From Penicillus capitatus (taxonomy: Eukaryota > Chlorophyta), in assembly GCA_965649825.1 (NCBI GenBank), contig OZ287695.1, positions 1,426,001-1,490,000 of the forward strand: a DNA stretch of 64,000 bases, given 5' to 3'. This document shows, in pieces, positions 34,241 through 46,269 of the stretch. The notes beneath the pieces were generated by a model. It saw only the letters and a program-made list of their open reading frames with translations. It searched no databases and was not told the origin of the DNA. The position numbers and the translations under genes are program-made. How positions within the stretch are numbered: the stretch's first letter is position 1; the number at the start of each line of letters is the position of its first letter.

Positions 34241-35086
34241 TCATGTATCTGCAGCCGATACTGACAGAACTTCGTTTCCCAGAGACACCCAATGATTGCG
34301 CAGATTGTTCGGCCGAGCGAAGATCTCCAGATACCTTCCGTTCGGAACTAACTCTTCGATCAGGCTGTATATCTCATCGGGTTTCTGACTTTGCCCTCTA
34401 CGCTCACTCAAGATCACATCCGATACAGGACGCAATGCTGGTTTCTCTAATCTCCCTTTCATTCCGACCAGACACACCTCCTTTGCGTGCTGCAAGTAAT
34501 ATCCATGGCTCTTCGCCAGACGCCGATTGACCGTGAGCTTAACCCAGACGATTTCATCCACGACCGTATAGCCCCATCTGTCAAAGAGCGTCATGGCGAA
34601 ATCAAAGCTAGCATTGATGACCCAAAGGAAGAGCAGTCCCTTGGACTGGAGTCTCTCTATCGGAATATTAAGGATATCTTTGTTCGTCAACTGCCCGTAG
34701 CCCAGAGCCACGCCTCGAGTCGGATTGGATGTTGCTAACTGCCAAGGCGGGTCCATCATGATGACGTCAAACTGTCGAGTGCGATACAGCTGACTCCAAT
34801 CATAGCTGCGCACGTCTGCCAGAATAGGAATACAGTGTGGCGGGATCTCTGTGGTTAGCCAAGGCGATTCCTCGGCCCCAGTGTCTTCGTGTATGAGGGG
34901 GTAAGCAGGAGGGAAGGAGAATTCAGAGGTCAGGTATCGAATGGCCTCCCTATACTCTTCAATCCGAGCATCCAGTTCACTGTCATCGCACAGAGCCCAT
35001 TCGGCCTCCTCCTCATCGTCATCGCGTTCAACGAGCGCGCGGATCTTTAGCATCTCGGATTGCGCATTCTCCTTCACGTCTGACAT
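34241..35086 (-). CDS. MT-A70 family methyltransferase, MTA1-like (probable DNA N6-adenine MTase), 281 aa
   Basis: MT-A70 enzymes methylate the N6 of adenine. This single exon encodes 281 aa. The catalytic motif is DPPW within QFDVIMMDPPWQLATSNPTR. Next come LFLWVINASFDFAMTLFD, WGYTVVDEIVWVKLTVNRR and AKSHGYYLQHAKEVCLVG, then IEIFARPNNLRNHW-like residues near the end. The TRGVALGY segment after DPPW and the KSHG-YLQHAKE block recall the MTA1/AMT-type DNA 6mA methyltransferases of ciliates. They differ from METTL3, which has HWLNHGKEHCLVG, and from METTL14, which lacks DPPW. An acidic N-terminal region (ERDDDEEEAEW) precedes the domain. The ATG at 35084-35086 is the first usable one. It is head-to-head with ALG8 (61 bases). 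The subclass needs a tree. Confidence 0.82.
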   Translation of the reverse strand: MSDVKENAQSEMLKIRALVERDDDEEEAEWALCDDSELDARIEEYREAIRYLTSEFSFPPAYPLIHEDTGAEESPWLTTEIPPHCIPILADVRSYDWSQLYRTRQFDVIMMDPPWQLATSNPTRGVALGYGQLTNKDILNIPIERLQSKGLLFLWVINASFDFAMTLFDRWGYTVVDEIVWVKLTVNRRLAKSHGYYLQHAKEVCLVGMKGRLEKPALRPVSDVILSERRGQSQKPDEIYSLIEELVPNGRYLEIFARPNNLRNHWVSLGNEVLSVSAADT

Positions 35087-35147
35087 TGTCAACCGTCTCA
35101 GGGTGGCGCAATCGTGGACATCTATCTAGATACCTGCCAAAACAGGC

Positions 35148-37038
35148 ATGGCGAATGTATTGGCTCTGAATTGCGGTCTTTGGCGCATCGTCCTGGCGAT
35201 AACGGCTCTGAAGCTGCTTCTCATACCCTCGTATCGATCCACAGATTTCGAAGTTCATCGAAATTGGATGGCCATGACCTATGAGCTTCCCCTGGAAAAA
35301 TGGTGCCATCTTCGCTAGCCACGATAGAATAGAGTGGATGGCATAAAGGTATGTGGACGAGACATCGCCATGGACACTCGACTATCCTCCACTGTTTGCC
35401 TGGTTTGAATACCTGCTAGCACGATTGGCTATATTCTTCGATCCCGAGATGCTGGTCAGTAATTGCGCTTAGCATTCCGTATCCCAATGCCTAAATGCTT
35501 GTGCGTGAAGCTAGGTCGTCAACAATCTGAACTATGATTCCGATGCGACCATCATCTTTCAGGCAAGGCACCGGCCTCGCGTAGATTCGATGTTGATGGT
35601 GTGGTCAGAGACTAACCGTCATCTTGAGTGATGCTGTGCTGATTGGAGCGACTTGGTGTTCAGCAACACGTTCAAAGATGCATCCAAAAGAGAGGCTTGC
35701 CTTCTTTGCATTAGTTGTGGGAAATGTCGGGCTGCTTATGGTCGATCACATCCACTTTCAATACAATGGCATGTTGTTGGGTACGATGTCTCAACTGCCA
35801 TCGCATTCTCTCAGGAAGGGCCTTTCAGGACTGTTAATTTGGTCGATTGTGGCGATCGAGCAAGATCGTTGTCTGCTGTCGGCAGTTCTCTTTGCTGTGT
35901 TGCTTAATCTGAAGCATCTGTTTGTCTACTCCGCCGCCGTGTTCTTTGGCTACATGCTCAAACACAAATGCCTTCGATCTGGATCTCTCCAGTGGGGTGC
36001 CTTGTGTCAACTCGCTGTTGCAGTCCTGAGCATTCTTGCATTATCGTTTGGACCTTTCCTGGTGCTTGGACAATTCTCTCAAGTAAAGGAAAGATATCAG
36101 GGATGCTGTTGTGCGAAGTGTTCTTAGATATTCTCTCGTCTGTTTCCTTTTGGTCGTGGTCTATGCCACGCTTACTGGGCACCCAATGCATGGGCCCTCT
36201 ATGCCTTTGCTGACAAGATCTTGGCATCTGCATGGAAGTTGTATCGACCATCCGTCAGCTTTTCGGAGGCCAACATGACAGGTCTACCCGTTTCTATTGC
36301 CAAATTCGCAAGAGAGCTTTCTTAGGAGGATTGGTAGGACAGTGGTCGTTCTCCATTCTTTCAGATGTGCATCCCAAAGTCACTCTATGTCTATCTATGG
36401 CTTTTGCTTCTATTCCATCTCTCCTTCTCTACCGCAGACCGAACAAAGACTACTTTATGGAATGCGTAGCCTATGCAAATCTGTGCGGTTTCGTATGGGG
36501 TTATCATGTCCACGAAAAAGCCATTCTAACCGTAAGCACAGAAGATCCCGACTCTGCATCCAAAGAAGCTGTCACCTAGGTACTGATACCTTTGATCTTC
36601 GTGGCGTTCAGAAGAGGACCAAAGCTCTTTCCTTTCCACAGAAGATATTTCCTGTTTCTCTCGACGGTGATGCATTACAGCTTGACACCATTGCTGTACA
36701 CGAATCAGGAGTATCCTATAAAGATCCTGCTGCTGCTATCCTATGCTCTCTTGGTTGCAATCATAATGCGTCCATCGACATCCCGTGACAAAAAAGACAA
36801 TACCAAAATGGATTGTCCCCTCGGCCATTGGTCCAAATCCGCACTTTTTTCAGCTCTGTTCATACTGGAGGTATGGAAGCTGCTGACATCGATTGCTGGT
36901 GTCGGCACGTCTTATGCGTTCCTGCCCTTGATGATGACATCTGTATTGTGCTCCTTTGGGATCTGTACGTACTGGGCAGTTTGGACTCTTTATATTCTCC
37001 AAGCTCTTTTTAATACCAAGATTAAGAAGACATTGTAG
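35148..37038 (+). CDS. ALG8: Dolichyl-P-Glc glucosyltransferase ALG8, 517 aa
   Basis: ALG8 adds the second glucose to the lipid-linked oligosaccharide for N-glycosylation, in the ER lumen. Eight exons (35148-35302, 35349-35454, 35515-35562, 35609-35780, 35829-36082, 36128-36281, 36326-36531, 36580-37038) give 517 aa. The family start [31 protein letters not shown] and [13 protein letters not shown] are shared by ALG6 and ALG8. [33 protein letters not shown] and [11 protein letters not shown] favour ALG8. The catalytic Asp region after the first span is present. About a dozen hydrophobic spans fit the GT-C fold. Intron 35563-35608 starts with GCAAGG and is GC-AG. Length is normal. Confidence 0.92.
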
Positions 37039-37096
37039 AGGGAGAGCAGTTTGTGATGCGGATTGCTATTGTCCGTTATTTAGAAGATGTCGATCG

Positions 37097-39298
37097 TCAG
37101 TTTCTGTCAAAGAAATTCCGAAATTGCTGTTTCTGTTTCTTCATTGCCGCCTTTCTCCGTTGCTTGTTCTTCAGAAGTATTCCTTGGACTTCACTCTCCA
37201 GAGAGGCATCCAACTTCTGAACCTGCTTCAAATCCTCCTCCGCCTCATCGTAGTCGCCATGGAGAGAATAAGCTTTGGCCCGTCTCAACAGAACTTTTGC
37301 ATTCTCATCATCCACCCTTTCAAAACCGGCTGAGCACAAATCTGGTACGTACTCACGCCTCTCACTTTAGCGCTTTGTTGCACCAGTCGACAGCTGTCAT
37401 GTATTCTCCATCCTGAATGGAACATGATGCCAGATTGCTATAGCAGACCGATGTCAGGCTCTCGGCCTCTTGGATCTGTTCGTCTGTTTCAAAGTCATGT
37501 ACTGCTCTCAGTTGCTGCACGATCTATATCATTCTAGCAATTCGACATCTTCCACACTTGTGCTCATTGGCTTACTGTTTTGTACTTGTTGGAGGCCAAC
37601 TGAGTAGCGCCTTCTTTGTATAGCTTGTTGGCGATGCTTTTCATCTTTTGACCTTCTTCAAGCATCTCTCGTGCAGAGATTCCTGCCCATTGCATTCCTT
37701 TCTCGAAACGGACGAGCTCTACTTCAAATTCCACGTCGTCTTCGGCAGAAATGCCATCAGGAACGTGGCAACGTGTGTTTGCATTGTTGTAGGCACAATC
37801 GGCGACGCATTCCACTCGACTGACTTCGCCTGGTAACATCAAATGTATGCAAGCTTCTAAACCGACAGGCAAATCGCCACAACCTGTGCAAGCATAGACT
37901 GTCAAGCATGGCAAAGAAGCCGTGCAGAAACCGAGGTCCACAACGAGAGGCTCTCCGGAGTTGGCAGCTCGCGAGTCGAAGCTCCATTCGGACGATACTG
38001 GCTGATGAACATTCGCCTTGTCGCCACAACTGTAATTCCATTTCCTGACTTTGTAGTGCACCGACACTCTACAGTCCTGCAGAGGACAGTCCGAAGGAAA
38101 AGTGCCTCGTCCATCCATCAGACGATACTTCATGATCCTTCCATCTCCATATATATCCCGTACCTATACATATCCATCACTCTCGTTTCAAACCCCGTCT
38201 CAAATGGACGACCTGGATAACGCGCCGTATTCGAATCTCTGCTTCAAGTTGCAAGACGTTCTGAGGCAGCGATGGAAAGACAGAGGACGGCAAATGCTGG
38301 TCATGCGAAACGGAGAAGATGCAGATCGAATGTTCATTCTGCACCATGCTGCCCAAACATGACTGGATCTCTGCGGAGAACGAGCAGCGACGTAAGCACA
38401 TAACGACCAGCTGTGCCTACCAGAAGGAACGTTTTCGTCTCCCATTGTCAGCTCGATGGGCTCTTCCTTTGTTGCAAACAAGACTTCTCCCTTCTGCCGA
38501 ATCCCATCGACCGATACCTTCCGCAATTCCATAGACACTTGAACCTGAAGAGCATTGCCATTCACGGCTTCCTGCATTCCGTGATGTGACTTTGTATGGT
38601 GGTCTGGGATTTTCGTATCCTTCTCCATCTGTCAGTACCGTCTTCAGGATGAAATCCGAAGATGATCCCATAACGGATATGACATCTCTTGGATCATACC
38701 AATTCAGCAACTGCACATCCATCATCATTTCGATGTCTTCATCGACATGTGCATCATCTGGCAGATGGAATTCGCACTCCTTGTGTCCAAAACCAAATTC
38801 TGGCTGGACTTTCAGAACGCGCCTCTCTCCTTTTCGCATTTCTGCCATCTTCAAACGTCAACAGCGTGTCTTGGAAGCGACGAACATGCCTAAGAGGGCC
38901 ATTTCCCATGCACGGGGCAAACGTGGAGATTTCATGAGAACAGCGGCGAATGGACAGCCTTCCGTCGTTTCATCTTCGGGACGCGTCGAAAACACAGCGT
39001 TGTCTTTTGCATCGCTGCGATAGAGCGAGAAATGAAAGTACACGAGCGAACCCTCCTGCGGCGTCGCATCGCCTTCGCCTTTCTGCACCGTCGCTTCCAG
39101 AATTGCGCCAGAATTTAGTGCTGCCGCCTCACTATTGCCACACAAAGGCGTCATCGATAAGCAATGCAACGAAGCCGCCCACTTGTATTTCTTCACTTCA
39201 TCGTCTCGCAGCTTCGCAAACACAGGGGTCCAGATCCGAGGCGTCGGAGTTGCTCGACAGATGTCAAGAAATTCATAGAACGCGTTCCGAGGCGTCAT
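37097..39298 (-). CDS. PAS1: Multi-FKBP plus TPR immunophilin, PAS1/FKBP72 type, 637 aa
   Basis: Seven exons (38890-39298, 38591-38841, 38421-38544, 38181-38370, 37576-38137, 37366-37523, 37097-37316) give 637 aa. Three FKBP-like segments are seen. The first has GSLVYFHFSLY and AWEMALLEMRKGERRVLKVQ across the first intron. The second has LTDGEGYENPRPPYKV. The third has LMDGRGTFPSDCPLQD and VHYK. A TPR region follows (ANKLYKEGATQLASNKYK, CYSNLASCS, AVDWCNKALKVD, VLLRRAKAYSLHGDYDEAE) and a Lys-rich end. Layout and length match plant PASTICCINO1 and related Hsp90-binding immunophilins. The first FKBP domain is degenerate, so isomerase activity there is doubtful. Intron 38842-38889 is GC-AG and is required for the AWEMALLEM block. 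Confidence 0.85.
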
Positions 39299-39644
39299 TG
39301 CTCAGTGAAAACACCATCTGTTCGACAACGCATTGCATTTCGCTGTCGAAGATTGTACGACAGTCCTTTGTCTTGAAGGGGTCCACCAGAAAAAGCTATC
39401 ACGTTACAAGGGACAGGCCACCTTGATTCACGAGACACTTTCCAACCTTGTTTCCTTTCTTCGCGTTCTCGCCCGCACCGCACTACATTGCACTCGATGT
39501 GGAGACAGAAGGTTCGTCGTGGACTTGCTTCGTACGTCTGGGAACAAACGCGGCTACTCAGTTGTACGTCGACGTCGTCCTTTTTGAAGGGTACCGCTGA
39601 ATCCTGCGTACAGACGGTATCCCTCGAGTGCGATCGGATGTGTG
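39299..39644. other. Region upstream of the kinase gene
   Basis: Head-to-head spacer of about 345 bases between the FKBP gene and the kinase. A Cys-containing plus-strand frame (HCTRCGDRR around 39490) might be an upstream exon of the kinase gene, which would then start earlier than annotated, but no convincing splice path was found. A long minus-strand open frame here has no family signature. Confidence 0.4.
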
Positions 39645-41057
39645 ATGTGGGTGTCGATTCAGGGTCTTGTAACTCAACATCTTGCTGTGGCGACAAGACA
39701 AGGTTCAGCTTCTTATTTCTTGAAAAGGCCTTTCGATTCGGAATCGCGTCGTGCCCAGACGCGTCTTCTCTATTATCCACTTTGTGCCATCGTCGCTTCG
39801 GGTAAACCGATGTCGTATGGGGGAGATGGCTCCTGCTGATGCGTTGTGTCTTGTAGCCTTCCTCGCTCTCGAGTCTAGAGCTTTTGGGGATGGAGGAATT
39901 GACGATTCGCAAATAAAGCTGCGCAAAATCTTGGAGTGTTTGGAATCGATCGAACAGAAAACCGATCTGCAGCGCATCTATATTCCTTCGCGACATCTGC
40001 GATTAATTGGCCAGCTCGATGAAGGTGCATGCGGGCAGATCTGGATTGGGGAGTTAAGAGATGGGGCAAATGTCGAAACGGTAAAGATCTTGCTGAATGC
40101 AAAGAGGCTGCTGCAAAAACCATTGATCTGCCACAGGTCGCTGTCAAGGCCTTGTCTGAAGATACCCTCGATAACGAAGCCTTGGCAGAATTGATTCGTA
40201 CCGAGGCAGAGGTCTTTCAACGAGTCTCTGTGCGATGTCATCATGTCTGTCGTTTTTACGGCGTCAGTATAAAGTGTGGGAAATTGTGCTTGATCATGAA
40301 ACACTATCGGCGTTCGCTGTGGCAAATGATGCGCGAGAGAGGAGGGGGTCTACCTCTCGCCGACGTCAAAAAGTACGGAACGCAGATCTGCAAAGGATTG
40401 GCAGAACTGCACGAACAAGGGATTATTTTGCAAGACCTGAAGCCAGCAAACGTGTTGGTAGATGATCTGGACAATGCTGTTCTAACAGATTTTGGATTGG
40501 CATCTGTGATCGACAAGGAAGGAGGCAGTGTGATTACGCCCTCCAAAGGAACACCATCTTACATGGCACCAGAAGCATGGGATCCCAAAGCTATGGGGGG
40601 CATGTCAACGGGGACAGACATCTGGAGCTTTGCATGTACAATTATCGAGCTTTTGACAGGGACAGCTCCGTGGTCAGGTATGGAAGCAGATGAGATTTGT
40701 ACAAGAGTGAAAGATCAGAAGGGGCGTCCACCGTTGCCGACTGGATTGCCCAAGACATTGCGTACAGCTTTGGAAAAGTGTTTTGCTTATCACAGCTGCA
40801 GTCGTCCCAATGCCAAAGATCTACTTCGCGTGTTTCTATCTGAGTGGGAAGCATCTGATCAGCATCATTTTCAGCTTCCTCCGATGCCAGACATGGAAAC
40901 GCCAAAGATGATTCCAGCTGAGCAATCATCTCTCTATTCTTTTGATCTCTATCCAGAATATGTCTTTGCTATACCAGAGGTTAAGCCACTCTATGAGGTC
41001 GATCCAGAACTGTATAGAGGTGTCGTGCGTATGCAGCACCGCATTGATGGTATTTGA
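39645..41057 (+). CDS. Protein kinase related to the KEG kinase domain, about 433 aa
   Basis: Three exons (39645-39801, 39857-40080, 40137-41057) give about 433 aa; the start is uncertain. The kinase domain has a glycine loop in LIGQLDEGACGQIWIG, the ATP lysine in VAVKALS, the catalytic loop as ILQDLKPANVLVDD, TDFGLA and MAPEAWD. The segment VRCHHVCRFYGVSIKCGKLC resembles the corresponding part of the plant E3 ligase KEEP ON GOING (CRNVCRFHGV). In the catalytic loop HRD is replaced by LQD, but the Asp, Lys and Asn remain, so activity is plausible. No RING, ankyrin or HERC2 repeats are seen in the 433 aa. After the kinase comes a tail of about 70 residues with Pro/Tyr-rich motifs. Confidence 0.78.
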
Positions 41058-41228
41058 AGTCATCATTTACTTCTCTTGCAATCACTCTAACTCGAAAGTC
41101 GGTGACACGGATTATCTTGTGGGGGACCAGCTGGAATTCAAAATTTTGATACTTTCGTCCCATGATTCATTCGTTTCTGCTTCGAAAAAGTCGAAATGTA
41201 ACGCGCTGACAAAATCGTCATTTTGACA

Positions 41229-44200
41229 ATGGCGTCGTCTCTGCATCGCTCCCGCCGTCTTTGGACTCTCCTTCCTCAGTATTTGCGTTATGGAACGTCA
41301 CTCCAGCACCTCTCTTTCTCGACGTCGGCTCATGTTTTGGCGCCCGACCCGCCAACACCGGAGCCCGTTCCAATGCGGAAGCTTAAGGACAGTTTTCTTT
41401 ACGGCACCAGCAGTGCGTACTTAGAAGAACTGGAGAAACGTTACCAGGAAGATCCTCACAGCGTCGACAAAACGTGGGCGTCTTTCTTTCAGTCGCTCGA
41501 ACAGGGCGTCAAACCCGAAGCCGTAGCAGAAGCGTATCACGCATTTGAGCGCGGAGAAACGTTGGAGCCTCTTCGATCTGCTTCTCTCACAGCGCAAACG
41601 GTGCCAGAGAGTCTCAAACTTATGACACTCATTCGAGCCTATCAGGTTTGTGCATGTCTCTCGAGGTCATCCAGGAAGTAAGGACGACTGACAGGTCTAT
41701 GGTCATTTCAAAGCGGATCTCGATCCTCTAAAAATGGAAACGAGAAAACAACTGCCATACCTGGAGCCAGCCTATTACGGATTCAAACCGGAGGATTACG
41801 AACGCGAGTTTGCATTGGGGACGATCGGATTGGAAGGATTTCTTGGTGTCTCTTCACCTGTTGTCAAACTCAAGGACATCATTTCGCGCCTCGGTGAAGT
41901 CTACTGTGGAAACATCGGATATGAATACATGCACATACCAAACAGAGAGAAATGCAACTGGATTCGTGAACGGCTTGAGCTCATCAGTGACGTAGACACG
42001 CTTGGCTGGAGGCTGTGTGCATGAACTGTGCTGTTTCAGGTGGAATTAACGAAAGAGAGGAGAATACACATTTTGGATCGATTGGCGTGGAGTGAACTGT
42101 TCGAGGAATTTTTGGCAACAAAGTTTTCAGCGGCCAAGAGATTCGGCCTGGAAGGATGTTCGGTGGCTGTTCCCGGAATGAAAGCTGCGATCGACAAAGC
42201 AGCAGAACTTGGCGTCGAATCTGTCGTCATCGGAACAGCCCATCGAGGTCAAATCCACCAAGCACTCAGCTATACGCATTGCATGGTGCCTACTATATTA
42301 GGTCGATTGAATCTCTTGGCCAATGTGGTGCGGAAGCCACTGCGAACGATTTTTGGAGAATTTTCTGGCACAGGACCAGATGGCAAGTTCGAAGATCTGG
42401 ACTCAGGAGACGTGCCTTACCATCAAGGAACGAGTTACGATCGACCAAGTCTGTCAGGCTCCATGCTGCACTTGTCTCTATTAGCCAATCCAAGTCATCT
42501 CGAAGCAGTCGATCCGGTCGTCCTGGGCAAAACGCGTGCAAAGCAGCATCACGACAGAGATTTTGATCGCACGAAGAACATGCCGATTTTGCTTCATGGT
42601 GACGGAAGCTTCTCTGGACAGGGGCTCGTTTACGAAACCTTTCATATGAGCGAATTGCCAGACTACACCGTCGGTGGAACGGTGCACATCGTTATCAATA
42701 ATCAAGTGCATTCTTTGGCCGGACAAAAACGGAAAAGAGATGTATGAATGTTTGTGGTGGTGCAGTTGGCTTTCACAACAGATCCAGGAAAGGGGAGAAG
42801 TTCGACCTACTGCACAGATGTGGCCAAAGCCACGAACGCACCAGTCTTCCATGTCAACGGAGACAACGTCGAAGCAGTGGTGAAGGTGTGATGACCGCGA
42901 CAGGGGCCTATGTTTGAGGGCAGTGATGTGACTAGGTCTGTGAATTGGCGGCGGAATGGAGACAGAAGTGGAAGTCAGATGTCGTCATTGACATCGTCTG
43001 CTTCAGAAAGCATGGGCACAATGAGATCGATGAGCCCATGTTCACACACCCTCTGCTGTACAAGGTCGTCAAGAAGAAGAAGAACGCCTTGACACTATAC
43101 CAGAACCAGCTCATGTCTGAAGGCATCATCGACCAGGTGCACGATAGAAGCTTCTACCGGAATGGGATTCAAGCACACCATATCCATAGGAACATTGCGA
43201 TGCCATGAGATCGCGAATCTTTTCCGAAATGTCAAACAAGTTGGAGGAGTCGAAGGATTACAAGCATCAGCCGCAGGAATGGCTGTCCAGTCACTGGAGA
43301 GGATTCAAGTCTCCTGAGCAAATGGCCCGTATCCGTTCAACAGGTGCCGTAGGAAGAGTTGGCAAACAGCCGCCCTCTCACAGACGCTTTCTCCTACAGG
43401 TGTCAAGATCGATATTTTAAGACAAGTTGGAACACAGATCACGACGATTGATCCGTCCATCACTCCTCATCGGCTAATCAAGAAAGTCTACCAACAACGG
43501 AATGAGATGATCACGAAGGGTCCGCCTCATCCTGCCTGGTCATTCGGGACTGTGTCTCTGTAGCGGACATGATGGGCGAGCTTGACTGGGGAATGGCAGA
43601 AGCTTTGGCTTTTGCTACTCTGCTCAGCGAGGGCAACCATGTCCGACTGAGTGGGCAAGATGTCGAGCGCGGAACTTTTAGTCACAGGCATGCTGTCATC
43701 CATGACCAGAACACGGCAGCGACATACACACCATTGAAGCATGTCTGTCGGGAGCAACACCCAGACCATTTCATCGTGGGCAACAGTCCATTGGCAGAGT
43801 ACAGCGTTTTGGGTTTCGAGATGGGATACTCTCTGGAGAATCCTAACGCACTGGTGTTGTGGGAAGCACAATTTGGCGACTTTGCCAACGGAGCTCAGGT
43901 CCGTCTGCTCTTCGGAGGCGCTCATCTGTCTACGCTCTGATGTTTACAGGTGATGATCGATCAGTTCTTAGTGGCGGGAGAGGCCAAATGGAATCGTCAG
44001 TCTGGTCTTGTGCTGCTTCTACCTCATGGATACGATGGCCAAGGCCCCGAGCACAGCAGTGCCAGAATGGAGCGATTTCTGCAGATGATCAACGAGGATG
44101 CCGATCGCGTACCGGAGATCGAGGAATCGAAATGGTTATCCGGAGCACATCTGGGCGTCCAGATTCAGAGCTCCAATTTCCAGATCGTCAATTGCACAAC

Positions 44201-44922
44201 ACCGGCAAACTACTTCCACGTTCTACGTCGTCAGGTTGCCGATCCCCCTCTCACGAGTGGCATTTACACTAGCAGTCGGTGTTTAGATCCACCGTGAATT
44301 TCGGAAGCCGTTGGTTGTCTTTGCTCCCAAGAACCTTTTGCGGCATCCTGCATGCAAGTCGTATCTGTGGGAATTCGATGACATCCCAGATGACGAGGGC
44401 GTCCGAGGCGTGCGTTTCAAGAGGTTGATCATGGATGACAAGGGAATCCTTCCCAAACTGCGTGGACCTAATCCACCTGCCGAACCAGAGTTCAAGAGGG
44501 TTATCTTCTGCAGCGGCAAAGTCTTCTTTGACCTTCATGCCAGACGCGAAGAACTCAAGAGGGATGACATTGCCCTTGTCCGCATCGAACAAGTGCATCG
44601 TTTCTGCATCTCCTTATGGTATACTGACGATCTTTTTCCTTGTCAGCTGGCGCCGTTTCCTTTTGATTTGGTCTGTCGTGAACTTCGCCGATACCCCAAT
44701 GCCGAGATTCTTTGGTGTCAGGAAGAGCCGGCAAACATGGGAGCCTATCGTCACTTCGAGCCGCGGATGTTCGCATGTCTGCGGAATGAAGGGCGCGAAG
44801 TAACACCGCCGCTTAAGTATGCCGGGAGACGTGTGGCCTCCAGCCCTGCAACTGGCTTCAAGAAAGTGCACGTGCAGCAGCAGACCGAACTTGTCGACAA
44901 GGCGTTAGATCTAGACTTCTAG
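41229..44922 (+). CDS. OGDH: 2-oxoglutarate dehydrogenase E1 component, mitochondrial, 1040 aa
   Basis: E1 of the TCA-cycle complex decarboxylates 2-oxoglutarate with thiamine diphosphate. Twelve exons (41229-41645, 41695-41991, 42040-42247, 42302-42705, 42766-42885, 42936-43136, 43190-43343, 43400-43519, 43564-43898, 43950-44234, 44287-44592, 44647-44922) give 1040 aa. A presequence ([20 protein letters not shown]) is followed by [20 protein letters not shown]. Hallmarks are [42 protein letters not shown] and [11 protein letters not shown], the latter two being the ThDP/Mg site. Further hallmarks are [46 protein letters not shown] and [21 protein letters not shown] replaces the common GDAAFAGQG. 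All expected domains are present and the length is normal. Confidence 0.97.
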
Positions 44923-46269
44923 CCTCCTGAGCATGTGTTGGTAATTGAATTGCAGAAACAGCATCTATGTATTCGTTGGATCGTCATGCACAATGGTGTA
45001 TTGAAGATGACCTCTGAACCAATGATTTGCTGTTCTCTCGAGTGAGAGCTGATTGCAGTTGTCAGTTTTATTTCTCCAAAGTCATGTCTCGAAGCCTCTC
45101 GAGATCTCTTACGGCCATGCTTACTCGTGCCACGCAAGTTTGTTCCTTTCCATGTTGAGGAGAACCTAGCGCCTCAATTCCCTTTGCTTATTTGCTGATG
45201 TCCTTCAATCAAACTATTGAATGGATTACGAATGAGTGAAAGAACTCTAACTATAAAGGTGTCAATGCGGTTGTCGTTCTCTTCTATATGTATCTCCAAA
45301 GACTTTACTTGCGTTATGCACGACATCCGTGTTCTCGAGCATCTGTCTCGTGGTGCACTTAGTCCGTAAGAAAGAGTGTCTTACCGTCTGCTGGAATCAC
45401 GTTAAATTGAATCTGTGGAAAATGCTGTCAGCAAATAGCAACTGTCAACCAAGTCCAAGAGAGGTTTTGGGTAATGTCGAGATAAAGAGAGAGTGTTACC
45501 CACACAGGTAAGCAGTTCGAACAGGCGTTGTCACTCAACATCCAAGCAAACACCCTCGACGTGCGCGTTCACGATCAACTGTCATTGTTCTTCCGGCGAG
45601 TCGCGATCGGTCCATGTGATTGTGGTCAGTTTAATTGGTCCGTTCTCTGGGGGACAAGCTGATGTCTGTATTTCTGCTGCAAAGGAACGGATTGGCAGAC
45701 TGATGGATGATATCCAGCAGATCGATCGTATGACCGTTTTGAGACAACAATCATTTTAACAAACGATGCTAGGAGAGACAGATGATCATCATCTTGTCCG
45801 TACGATGTTCTGAGAGCACTCGGATGATGTATTCTATGTTGCCCGGTCTCCATGACCGCCACCGTGAAGTCGTTCCTGGGCCCAGCGCTGAGAACTCTTA
45901 AAGAATTTTGGCGATCTCAGCCCACTGCTGGAAGAGGACACTGGCATCAACATCGAAAGACTGCGTGAACAGACGTGTATTCCAAACAACACGTAGGGTT
46001 ACACCAATCAGTGCCCCGAAATGCATCTCTCCAGATCCATGTCTGCATGCAGAGCAACTCGTCCATTTCTCCCTGCTGCTGCGATCATACTTACTGGCTT
46101 GACCTGCTTCGTCACGTAGACATCGATCAAAGCACAGATCGCTCCCCGAGTCGTTGCAGCACCACAGCGAGATCCAGATCTTGCGGCACTCTGTCTTACA
46201 GTCGCCGCCGCTTCTCATGCTGTCTTGGGCCAAAGCAAGTCGTCGACGGCTTCGCAGAAGGAGCAGCAT
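44923..46269. other. About 1.35 kb with no confident gene; start of the gene-poor part
   Basis: The DNA after OGDH has no recognised gene. Two patches look coding. On the plus strand about 45510-45650 there is KQFEQALSLNIQANTLDVRV after an AG acceptor. On the minus strand about 45900-46210 there are GALIGVTLRVVWNTRLFTQ and, in another frame, SRCGAATTRGAICALIDVYV. I could not connect either into a full gene or name a family. No tRNA or repeat was found. Confidence 0.4.

Noticed and set aside
39295-39996. 233-codon minus-strand open frame upstream of the FKBP gene
   Set aside because: It overlaps kinase exons in antisense and shows no family signature.
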